Part shown: positions 47,602 through 55,059 of the stretch, in pieces | Layout of the letters: each line of letters starts with the position of its first letter | How positions within the stretch are numbered: the first letter of the stretch is position 1 | Assembly (NCBI RefSeq): GCF_029869925.1 | Contig: NZ_CP118605.1 | Location: 1,488,001-1,552,000, forward strand | Origin: Microbulbifer bruguierae | Lineage (GTDB): Bacteria > Pseudomonadota > Gammaproteobacteria > Pseudomonadales > Cellvibrionaceae | DNA: 64,000 nt | Direction of reading: 5' to 3' | The notes under the pieces: model-generated | Databases searched by the model: none | What the model saw: only the letters and a program-made list of their open reading frames with translations | What the model was told of the DNA's origin: nothing | Made by a program: the position numbers and the translations under genes

Positions 47602-48213
47602 ATGGAAATCACAGATTCAATGGAACAGAGAGTTGTAACCCTGTTTCACCGCAGCATCGAAGCAACCATGAATGCCGGTGAACTTTTGGCGCCCCTGATT
47701 GCCGAAGCCAGCGAAATGATCGTGCATACGTTGCTGGCAGAAAATAAGCTGCTGATCTGTGGCAATGGCCTGAGCGGCGCCCTGGCACAAAGCTTTTCCG
47801 CGCAGTTGATGGGCGGCTTCGAACGCGAGCGCCCGGGACTTCCGGCACTGGCACTGAACGGAGACGGCATAACCACCGGCACCGTAGCCCGCAATCACGG
47901 CAGAGCGGAATCCTATGCGCGGCAAATCCGGGCACTGGGACAGCCGGGGGATCTGCTGGTGATTATCAGTACCGACGGTAAAGACTCCAATCTTGTTCAG
48001 GCCGTCCGCGCAGCCCACGACCGCGACATGGGCGTGCTGGCATTGACCGGCGGCGAGAGCGACGGGGACTGCACTGCACTATTGGATGTACACGACATCG
48101 AACTGCGGGTGCCTTCGGAGGTGGCCTCTGAAATACACCAGGTACATCTGTTAACCCTGTTCTGTCTTTGCGACCTGATCGACAGCAGCCTGTTTGGCGG
48201 ATACGAGGAGTAA
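47602..48213 (+). CDS. diaA: DnaA-binding initiator protein DiaA (SIS domain)
   Basis: A 203-residue SIS-domain protein that promotes DnaA assembly at oriC. It shows LLICGNGLSGALAQSFSAQLMGGFERERP, SYARQIRALGQPGDLLVIIST and the C-terminal CLCDLIDSSLF. The closely related phosphoheptose isomerase GmhA has different active-site residues. The ATG at 47602 has a GAGG site at 7 nt. Confidence 0.9.
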   Translation: MEITDSMEQRVVTLFHRSIEATMNAGELLAPLIAEASEMIVHTLLAENKLLICGNGLSGALAQSFSAQLMGGFERERPGLPALALNGDGITTGTVARNHGRAESYARQIRALGQPGDLLVIISTDGKDSNLVQAVRAAHDRDMGVLALTGGESDGDCTALLDVHDIELRVPSEVASEIHQVHLLTLFCLCDLIDSSLFGGYEE

Positions 48214-48216
48214 TCC

Positions 48217-48831
48217 ATGCAATCCACTTTGAATAACCATGCTGGTCACAGCGCAATACCCCAGCGCCTGAAGGTAGCCGTTGTCGCCGGTATTTTTTTC
48301 ATCCTCGGCGGTTGCGCCACTGTGCTGGACGCCACCCACGATGGTCCAATCCAGCCGGATCCCGGCGAGCGCAGTTTCGGCACCTATATCGATGACCAGC
48401 AGCTTGAAACCGTCACCAAGGTGAATATCGGCAAGGCCCACCCCGACCTGAAGGCGGCCAATATCGACGTAACCACGTTCAATGGCGTCGTCCTGCTGAC
48501 CGGTCAGGTGCCGAATACAGAATTACGCACCCTGGCCGGCCGCACTGCACAGCAGGTGCATTCCGTGCGCCAGGTGTACAACGAAATCCAGGTGCGCGGC
48601 ACCACTTCCATGCTGGCACGTACCAGCGACACCTGGCTGACCACCAAGGTAAAGAGCGTGCTGTTGACGGACAAGGAAATCGACAGCGGCCGTATCAAGG
48701 TGATTACCGAAAACGGTGTTGTCTACCTGATGGGGCTGCTAACCCGCCAGGAAGCGGAGAATGCGGCGGAAGCGGCACGGGCCGTGGGCGGCGTACAGAA
48801 AGTAGTGAAAGCGGTGGAGTATATCGACTGA
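48217..48831 (+). CDS. dolP: BON-domain outer-membrane lipoprotein DolP
   Basis: A 204-residue lipoprotein (YraP) with lipobox LGGCATV near residue 34 and two BON domains (about 65-130 and 140-204), ending GGVQKVVKAVEYID. DolP maintains outer-membrane integrity and BAM function. It follows diaA by 3 nt and ends at a very strong bidirectional terminator. Confidence 0.94.
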   Translation: MQSTLNNHAGHSAIPQRLKVAVVAGIFFILGGCATVLDATHDGPIQPDPGERSFGTYIDDQQLETVTKVNIGKAHPDLKAANIDVTTFNGVVLLTGQVPNTELRTLAGRTAQQVHSVRQVYNEIQVRGTTSMLARTSDTWLTTKVKSVLLTDKEIDSGRIKVITENGVVYLMGLLTRQEAENAAEAARAVGGVQKVVKAVEYID

Positions 48832-48845
48832 TTCCCCCATCTTTC

Positions 48846-48899
48846 TTTCAGAACAATAAAAAACGGAGGCCTTAGCCTCCGTTTTTTATTGTTCTGAAA
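48846..48899. terminator. Perfect 25-bp bidirectional terminator
   Basis: Arms 48846-48870 and 48875-48899 are perfectly complementary around CTTA. Each contains a run of six As/Ts that supplies a T-tract in either direction after the GC core GGAGGC/GCCTCC. It separates the convergent dolP and thiolase genes. Confidence 0.95.
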
Positions 48900-48905
48900 T
48901 GTTCC

Positions 48906-50096
48906 TCAGGGACGCTCGATGGCCACCGCCGTCGCCTCGCCACCCCCGATACACAGGCTCGCCACACCTTTTTTCAGATCGCGATTTTCCAGCGCCGCGA
49001 GCAGTGTAACGATAACCCGGGCACCACTGGCTCCCAGCGGATGACCCAGCGCACAGGCGCCGCCATTGACGTTGACCTTGTCGTGCGGCAAGTCCAGTTC
49101 CCGCATCGCGGCCATGGTAACGACCGCGAAGGCTTCGTTGATCTCGAACAGATCCACATCGCTGGTGTCCCAGCCGGTTTTTTCCAGCAATTTCTTCATG
49201 GCATTGACCGGGGCAGTGGTAAACCACTCAGGCTGGTGCGCGAACTGGCTCTGCCCCTTCAGTACTGCCAGCACCTTCAGGCCCCGGGCCTTGGCTTCGC
49301 TTTCACGCATCAGCACCAGGGCGGCGGCGCCGTCGGAGATGGAGCTGGCATTGGCCGCGGTCACCGTACCGTCTTTGCGGAAGGCAGGACGCAACTGGGG
49401 GATTTTATCCGGGCGCGCGCTACCGGGACCTTCATCCACGGAGACCACCAGATCGCCCTTGCGGGAGGAAACTGTCACCGGGGAAATTTCCCGAGTAAAA
49501 GCGCCAGATTCGATGGCTGCGTTAGCCCGCGCCAGGGATTCCAGAGCAAATGCGTCCTGCTCCTCGCGGCTGAACTGATACTTGTCGGCAGTACACTCAG
49601 CAAAATTACCCATCAGCTGACCGTCGTAGGCGTTTTCCAGGCCGTCGGTAAACATGTGGTCCTGTACTTCACCGTGCCCCAGACGCATGCCGCTACGAGC
49701 CTTGGGCAGCAGGTAGGGAGCATTGCTCATACTCTCCATGCCACCGGCAACAATCACTTTGGCATCACCGGCCAGCAGCGCATCCCGGGCCATCATCACG
49801 GTTTTCATACCGGAACCGCACACCTTGTTGACGGTGGTGGTGGGAGTCGCCTCCGGAATTCCCGCACCCAACGCGGCCTGGCGCGCCGGTGCCTGACCGA
49901 CGCCGGCAGGCAGGACACAACCCATCAGTACCTCATCGACATCCGCTGCGGCAACACCTGCATCGGCGAGCGCACCCCGAATGGCCACCGCCCCCAGCTC
50001 CGGTGCACCGAGGCCGGACAACGCGCCCTGCATTGCCCCCATAGGTGTCCGGGAAACTCCAACAATGACCACTTGGTCTGTCGCTTGCTCGCTCAT
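48906..50096 (-). CDS. Acetyl-CoA C-acetyltransferase (thiolase)
   Basis: A 396-residue thiolase II-type enzyme. The nucleophilic cysteine is in NKVCGSGMKTVM, the His motif in NVNGGACALGHPLGASGARVIVTLL and the second catalytic cysteine in ASLCIGGGEATAVAIERP. It probably condenses or cleaves acetoacetyl-CoA. It stands alone with no adjacent beta-oxidation genes, so its pathway is undetermined. In Pseudomonas no thiolase lies at this place, as far as I recall. Confidence 0.93.
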   Translation of the reverse strand: MSEQATDQVVIVGVSRTPMGAMQGALSGLGAPELGAVAIRGALADAGVAAADVDEVLMGCVLPAGVGQAPARQAALGAGIPEATPTTTVNKVCGSGMKTVMMARDALLAGDAKVIVAGGMESMSNAPYLLPKARSGMRLGHGEVQDHMFTDGLENAYDGQLMGNFAECTADKYQFSREEQDAFALESLARANAAIESGAFTREISPVTVSSRKGDLVVSVDEGPGSARPDKIPQLRPAFRKDGTVTAANASSISDGAAALVLMRESEAKARGLKVLAVLKGQSQFAHQPEWFTTAPVNAMKKLLEKTGWDTSDVDLFEINEAFAVVTMAAMRELDLPHDKVNVNGGACALGHPLGASGARVIVTLLAALENRDLKKGVASLCIGGGEATAVAIERP

Positions 50097-50330
50097 GCCA
50101 AATTTACTCCAAATTTTACCGTAATTGCCTCAATTGGCTGACCAGTATTGCGCTAATTGATTATTGTGCGGTGGATTATACCCCACAGACCCGGGAGTCT
50201 CGCCATCCGCCTTTCGTTGTATGGACCATGGTAGTATCTGGCGCAATCCGCGGGAAAACCGCAGAGCGCCATTTTCACTGACCATAAACAACACAAGTAC
50301 AACAAGCAGACCATTTATAAAGGTGAATCC

Positions 50331-50927
50331 ATGGAAATTTCCACCATTGTCTGGCTGGTAGTTCTGGCCGCACTGGCTCTCTATGTGATCGGCATATACA
50401 ACAAGCTGGTGTCACTGAAAAACCGCTATGAAAACGCGTTCTCGCAGATCGAGGTGCAACTGAAGCGCCGCTACGACCTGATCCCCAACCTTGTGGAATC
50501 CGCCAAAAGCTATCTCAAGCACGAACGTGAAACTCTGGAAGCCGTGATCAGCGCACGTAACTCCGCTCTCGCGGGACTCAAGGCCGCCTCAGACAACCCC
50601 GGCTCCGCCACCGCCATCGCCAACCTGGGCAACGCCGAAGGTGCGCTGGCAAGCGCACTCGGGCGCCTCAACGTGGTGATGGAGGCCTACCCAGACCTCA
50701 AGGCCAACCAGACCATCCAACAGGTAATGGAAGAGCTGACCAGTACCGAAAACAAGGTGGCCTTTGCCCGCCAGGCGTTCAATGATGGCGTGACCACTTA
50801 CAACATTTTCCGCCAGAGCTTCCCCCCGGTGTTTTTTGCCGGCTTCTTCGGTCACCGGGAAAACGGCAAACTGCTGGAGTTTGCCGACTCTCAAGCCTTC
50901 CAGGCTGCACCCCGGGTAGAGTTCTGA
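50331..50927 (+). CDS. LemA family protein
   Basis: A 198-residue protein with an N-terminal membrane helix (about 5-22) and the LemA signature YNKLVSLKNRYENAFSQIEVQLKRRYDLIPNLVE. The rest is a helical bundle. LemA proteins are usually encoded next to membrane metalloproteases; here an M48 peptidase begins 8 nt after its stop. The region 50097-50330 upstream holds its promoter but no other recognised feature. Confidence 0.93.
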   Translation: MEISTIVWLVVLAALALYVIGIYNKLVSLKNRYENAFSQIEVQLKRRYDLIPNLVESAKSYLKHERETLEAVISARNSALAGLKAASDNPGSATAIANLGNAEGALASALGRLNVVMEAYPDLKANQTIQQVMEELTSTENKVAFARQAFNDGVTTYNIFRQSFPPVFFAGFFGHRENGKLLEFADSQAFQAAPRVEF

Positions 50928-50934
50928 TACGCCC

Positions 50935-52983
50935 ATGAACTTTTTCCAACACCAGGATCAGGCGCGCCGCAACAGCCTTGTGCTGACCGCACTATTTGCA
51001 GCCGCAGTCGTGGGGCTGATTGCCATCACCACACTGTTTGTTGCAGCCGTTTTCAATCACTCAGAACTGCAGTCCTTCGATCCCGCAGCCATGGTAGCTG
51101 CGCTCGGCTGGCAAACCCTCGGCGGTATCGCACTGACCATTAGCGCCATTGTGGCCCTCGCCAGCGCTTACCGGCTGCGCCAGCTTTCTGACGGAGGGCG
51201 CGCGGTAGCGGAGTCCCTGGGGGGCAAAAAGATCAATGTCGCCGCGCGGGACCTGTATGAACAGCGCGCCCTGAACGTGGTGGAGGAAATGGCACTGGCC
51301 GCGGGTACCCCGGTGCCGGAGGTGTATATCATTGAAGACAACGCCATCAATGCCTTCGCCGCGGGCTATCGACCAACCGATGCGGTGATCGGGCTCACCC
51401 GCGGAGCTATCGAGCAACTCAACCGCGAAGAACTGCAGGGGGTGGTGGCACATGAGTTCAGTCATATTTTCAACGGCGATATGCGCCTCAATATCCGCAT
51501 CGTTGGCCTCCTGCATGGAATTTTGATCATCGGCCTGCTGGGCAGCTGGTTGCTGCGGGGAAGCTACTGGGGAAGCGGGCGCAATAGTCGCGGACGCGCG
51601 GCACTGCTGGGCGTGGGGGCAGGTCTGGTAGTGATCGGTTACACCGGGACCTTCTTCGGCAACCTGATCAAATCTGCAGTAAGCCGGCAGCGGGAATACC
51701 TTGCGGATGCGTCGGCGGTGCAGTTCACCCGCAACAATCACGGCATCGCGGGCGCGCTGAAAAAAATTGGGGGTTACAACAGTGGCTCGCGACTGGCCGC
51801 GGCCAACGCCAGTGAATTCAGCCACATGTATTTTGCCAGTAGCCTCAAGCGTTCATTTCTCGGTTTTTTTGCAACCCACCCGCCATTGAACCAGCGTATC
51901 CTTCGTCTGGACCCCAGCTGGAACGGCGCGCTTGCGCAAGGTGCCCTAAGTCCAGATACGCAGGATGGACCGGCGGCAACCCGGGCAGCTCTACCACAGG
52001 AACAGATAACAGGTATTCACCAAGCCGAATACCACACACCGGACAGGGACCGATCGACCTCCTCCGATACAGCTGCGACAACGCCGCAGGACGCTGAATA
52101 TCAGGTACAGCTCAACAGAGTGCTTGCCTCCGTAGACAACAACATTGCCGCGCCTAGCACGGCTCAGTTTGATTACGGCCACACACTGCTTTCCAGGGTG
52201 CCTGCGGACCTGAAAGCTGCCGCTCACGATCCCTTCTCCGCGCGCGCAGTTGTATACGCACTGCTGATTCACCCGGCGGATCTCGCACAGCACCGGCAAC
52301 AACAGCTGGCGCTGCTGGAAAAGTTCGCGCACCCGGCGGTGTGGAAGGAGTTCCGCAATCTACACCCGTCCCTGGACCAGCTGCCCGCCTGGATGCGCTT
52401 GCCACTGTTAGATCTGTGCGTCCCCGCGCTGAAGGCTCTGGCGCCGCAACAATATCAGGTTTTCAAACGCAATCTGATCAAATTGATCCGCGCCGACGGC
52501 GAGCTGGAAATCTGGGAATGGGCACTTTACCGAGTCCTGATTCACGCCCTGGAACAGGATCCCGATCGCCAGCGCAAGGGAATCGGAAGTGTAAAAGGCA
52601 TGCTACCCGATGCTTACCGTTTCCTGCTGGCCGCCATGGCCCATGCCGGAACTACCGACTACCTTAGCGCCAAACGCGCCTACGAAGCTGGCCTGAGCGC
52701 CCTGGGGCTTTCGCCAGTGCCGTTGCCTGCAGGAGCAGATATCAACCTGCAGAGACTCGACAAGGCGCTGGCCATAGCGCGTGAGACCCCACCGCTGAAA
52801 AAGCCGGCGCTGCTGAAATCCCTGGCGACAACCCTGGCTCACGACGGCGTGATAGAGGCGCGGGAAATAGAACTGCTACGCGCCATCGCCGATTGCCTGG
52901 ACTGCCCCATGCCGCCCATCCCCGCGACCTTGCCCAGCCATTCCCGGAACAGTGAATTGGCCCCGGAAGCCGTCAGCTCCTGA
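50935..52983 (+). CDS. M48 (HtpX-like) membrane peptidase with C-terminal TerB-like domain
   Basis: A 682-residue protein. Two membrane helices (about 17-40 and 60-82) are followed by a zinc peptidase domain with VVAHEFSHIFNGD (HExxH) and two more hydrophobic segments. The C-terminal half (about 400-670) is not found in HtpX. It is helical and includes FKRNLIKLIRADGELEIWEWALYRVL, resembling TerB-like domains. With LemA it probably forms an envelope quality-control module; substrates are unknown. Confidence 0.9.
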   Translation: MNFFQHQDQARRNSLVLTALFAAAVVGLIAITTLFVAAVFNHSELQSFDPAAMVAALGWQTLGGIALTISAIVALASAYRLRQLSDGGRAVAESLGGKKINVAARDLYEQRALNVVEEMALAAGTPVPEVYIIEDNAINAFAAGYRPTDAVIGLTRGAIEQLNREELQGVVAHEFSHIFNGDMRLNIRIVGLLHGILIIGLLGSWLLRGSYWGSGRNSRGRAALLGVGAGLVVIGYTGTFFGNLIKSAVSRQREYLADASAVQFTRNNHGIAGALKKIGGYNSGSRLAAANASEFSHMYFASSLKRSFLGFFATHPPLNQRILRLDPSWNGALAQGALSPDTQDGPAATRAALPQEQITGIHQAEYHTPDRDRSTSSDTAATTPQDAEYQVQLNRVLASVDNNIAAPSTAQFDYGHTLLSRVPADLKAAAHDPFSARAVVYALLIHPADLAQHRQQQLALLEKFAHPAVWKEFRNLHPSLDQLPAWMRLPLLDLCVPALKALAPQQYQVFKRNLIKLIRADGELEIWEWALYRVLIHALEQDPDRQRKGIGSVKGMLPDAYRFLLAAMAHAGTTDYLSAKRAYEAGLSALGLSPVPLPAGADINLQRLDKALAIARETPPLKKPALLKSLATTLAHDGVIEAREIELLRAIADCLDCPMPPIPATLPSHSRNSELAPEAVSS

Positions 52984-53018
52984 ATAATCTACGGCTACAC
53001 GCCTGGATAGTCGGGAGT

Positions 53019-53044
53019 GGAGAGAGGAGAGAGGAGAGAGGAGA
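53019..53044 (+). repeat. Short tandem repeat AGAGAGG
   Basis: Three perfect 7-bp units (53021-53041) plus a partial fourth, just after the M48 gene. It is a purine-only tract on the plus strand and could vary by slippage; it lies outside genes. Confidence 0.8.
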
Positions 53045-53056
53045 AAGAAGCCAACA

Positions 53057-53089
53057 AATAAAAAAGCCGGCAATCAAGCCGGCTTATTT
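53057..53089 (-). terminator. Terminator between M48 and Yip1-like genes
   Basis: GCCGGC (53066-53071) pairs with GCCGGC (53078-53083). On the minus strand it is followed by TTTTTTATTT; on the plus strand by TTATTT, so it probably serves both convergent genes. Confidence 0.85.
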
Positions 53090-53097
53090 ACACCAGA

Positions 53098-53709
53098 TCA
53101 TTGGTACACGGGACCGATCCCCATCGTCCAGACAATTACCGAACAAACCATCACACTCACCATCATCACCAGACCAACGGTCAGCACCGCGCTCGCGTAC
53201 AAAAACGCGCGCTCCTTGCTCATGTTCATCAAAATCGGAATGCCCTCGTAAAGCAGGTACACCGCATAAGCGCCGGCAAGCCCCATAACTGCGACAACCA
53301 GCCACAGTTGCGGATAGAGCATCACGATACCGGCAAGTAGCACCGGGGTGGTCAGGAAAACCGCAAGTGCCGTACCCTCGTAGTGCAGGGTGGGCTCATC
53401 GCCCTCAACACCGTAAGCACGGGCCATCCAATTGATGAACTCACCCACCAGGTAGATACCGATCAGGATCGCAATATAGGTTGTCACAGCCAGAGCCAGG
53501 GCACTTGCGGGAGTGAGCTTGGCCACATGGCCACCCAGCTCAAAGCCCACCAGGGTAACGCCGACATAGCCGGCAATACAGGGAATCAGCGCCAGAATGG
53601 GCACGTGGCTCAGAAAGACCTGTAAGAAAGAGTGCTTGTCTGAACGAATAGCCCGCCATTCTTTATCCGGGTTGGTAAAAATACCAATGGTATGACTCAG
53701 TAACTTCAC
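53098..53709 (-). CDS. Yip1-family membrane protein
   Basis: A 203-residue protein with five hydrophobic segments and the N-terminal pattern MKLLSHTIGIFTNPDKEWRAIR, characteristic of bacterial Yip1-domain proteins (NP..W..I). Function unknown. It starts at a GTG with a GGAGAGG site and lies alone between sspB and a terminator. Confidence 0.85.
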   Translation of the reverse strand: MKLLSHTIGIFTNPDKEWRAIRSDKHSFLQVFLSHVPILALIPCIAGYVGVTLVGFELGGHVAKLTPASALALAVTTYIAILIGIYLVGEFINWMARAYGVEGDEPTLHYEGTALAVFLTTPVLLAGIVMLYPQLWLVVAVMGLAGAYAVYLLYEGIPILMNMSKERAFLYASAVLTVGLVMMVSVMVCSVIVWTMGIGPVYQ

Positions 53710-53846
53710 GGAAATCCCTCTCCTGCACAGAACTTGTTTGCAGTATCGGAAGAGAGAAAGCGAATCACCAACTGAGAACAGGAATAAGGCGTCAATTTTT
53801 ACGCCAGCACGTCAAAAGGGGGTGCGAAAAGCAGAGAGAGGAGAAT

Positions 53847-53868
53847 GGACTCCCACAAATGGGAGTCC
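53847..53868. repeat. Hairpin downstream of sspB
   Basis: GGACTCCCA and TGGGAGTCC form a perfect 9-bp stem around CAAA, 21 nt after the sspB stop. No T-tract, so a Rho-independent role is doubtful. Confidence 0.55.
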
Positions 53869-53888
53869 GGAGCACAACCACTGAATAC

Positions 53889-54296
53889 TTACTTGACCAC
53901 CCGCAAGGAGGGCTTCTTGGAAGGCTTCTTCAGGGTAGTCGGAGGTGTCGGTTCCGGTGGTTCCGGCGTTTCTTCCGGCTCAAAGACCATACCCTGTCCA
54001 TTCTCACGGGCATAGATACCAACCACCGCGCCCACAGGCACCTGGATGTCGGTGGGGACACCGCCGAAACGCGCATTGAAGCGAATTGCATAATTGTCCA
54101 TGGTCAGCCCCATAACCGCAGTCTCGGAGACATTCAGAACAATCTGGCCATCTTCATTAACATGCTGCTGAGGCACCAGCACCCCGTTCAGGTGGGTATC
54201 AACCAACAGGTACGGCGTGCATTTATTGTCGGTAATCCACTCATAAAACGCCCGCAAAAGGTACGGGCGGTTGGATGTCATCGGCGGCTTATTCAA
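53889..54296 (-). CDS. sspB: ClpXP adaptor SspB
   Basis: A 135-residue adaptor that delivers ssrA-tagged proteins to ClpXP. The folded domain runs from RPYLLRAFYEWITDN to VVGIYARENGQGMVFEPE; a Pro/Thr-rich tail follows, ending in the ClpX-binding motif PSLRVVK. The start is probably the TTG at 54296: a GAGG site lies 6 nt before it, and it gives the E. coli-like N-terminal spacing. The ATG at 54281 has no usable site. It follows sspA by 8 nt. Confidence 0.94.
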   Translation of the reverse strand: MNKPPMTSNRPYLLRAFYEWITDNKCTPYLLVDTHLNGVLVPQQHVNEDGQIVLNVSETAVMGLTMDNYAIRFNARFGGVPTDIQVPVGAVVGIYARENGQGMVFEPEETPEPPEPTPPTTLKKPSKKPSLRVVK

Positions 54297-54304
54297 TCAG
54301 CACC

Positions 54305-54934
54305 TCAGGAGCGCATTTCGCGCTCGTATTCGGTCAGGCTCTGCTGGAAGGCTTCACGGGCGAACAGGCGGTCCATGTAATCCTGCAAAGGTTTGGCCTG
54401 CTTGGTTTTCGGCAGCGCAACTTCCAGCTGTTCCAGACGCCACAGCAGCGGGGCCATACAGCAATCCACCAGAGAAAACTCCTCGTTAAAGAAGTACGGC
54501 AGGTCGGTAAACATGGGGGCAATCCCCACCAGACTGTCACGCAACTCTTTGCGCGCGGCGGCTACGTCCTTGCCGCCGGCAAGAATCTTGTCTACCAGCG
54601 GACACCAGTCACGCTCGATACGGTACATGATCTGACGGCTCTGGGCACGGGCAACCGGGTAAACCGGGAGCAGCGGCGGATGCGGGAAACGCTCGTCCAG
54701 ATACTCCATCATCACTTTGGTTTCAAACAATACCAGCTCGCGATCGACCAGCGTCGGCAGGGAGTTGTAGGGATTGAGATCCGCCAGCTCAGCCGGTTTG
54801 TCGTCAGGATCAACATCAATGATGTCAACGGAAACACCTTTTTCCGCAAGAACGATGCGTACCCGGTGGCTGAAATGACAACGACCATCGGAAAAGAAGG
54901 TCATGGAGGAGCGCTTGTTGGTCGGCACACCCAT
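54305..54934 (-). CDS. sspA: Stringent starvation protein A
   Basis: A 209-residue GST-fold protein that binds RNA polymerase. The N-terminal thioredoxin-like domain reads [24 protein letters not shown], with [19 protein letters not shown]. The C-terminal helical domain contains the conserved PHPPLLP loop. It follows the cytochrome bc1 genes as in most gammaproteobacteria. A terminator lies 50 nt upstream. Confidence 0.96.
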   Translation of the reverse strand: MGVPTNKRSSMTFFSDGRCHFSHRVRIVLAEKGVSVDIIDVDPDDKPAELADLNPYNSLPTLVDRELVLFETKVMMEYLDERFPHPPLLPVYPVARAQSRQIMYRIERDWCPLVDKILAGGKDVAAARKELRDSLVGIAPMFTDLPYFFNEEFSLVDCCMAPLLWRLEQLEVALPKTKQAKPLQDYMDRLFAREAFQQSLTEYEREMRS

Positions 54935-54982
54935 TTTGGAACTACCTCAGTCTACTGGCCGGCTTCCGCGCGACCATCATTC

Positions 54983-55038
54983 AAAAACGGAAAACGGGTG
55001 GTTGGGCTGATACCGGAATACCGGCGGCCCACCACCCG
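54983..55038 (-). terminator. Terminator of the petABC operon
   Basis: Minus strand: arms 55027-55038 and 54995-55007 pair over 12 bp with one bulge (CGGGTGG with CCACCCG); an inner CCGG/CCGG stem lies in the loop. TTTTCCGTTTTT follows. Confidence 0.75.
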
Positions 55039-55059
55039 GGAAAATTATCAGGCTATCGC

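Noticed and set aside
53019..53044. CRISPR-like repeats
   Set aside because: Units are 7 bp, directly adjacent and without spacers; no cas genes.
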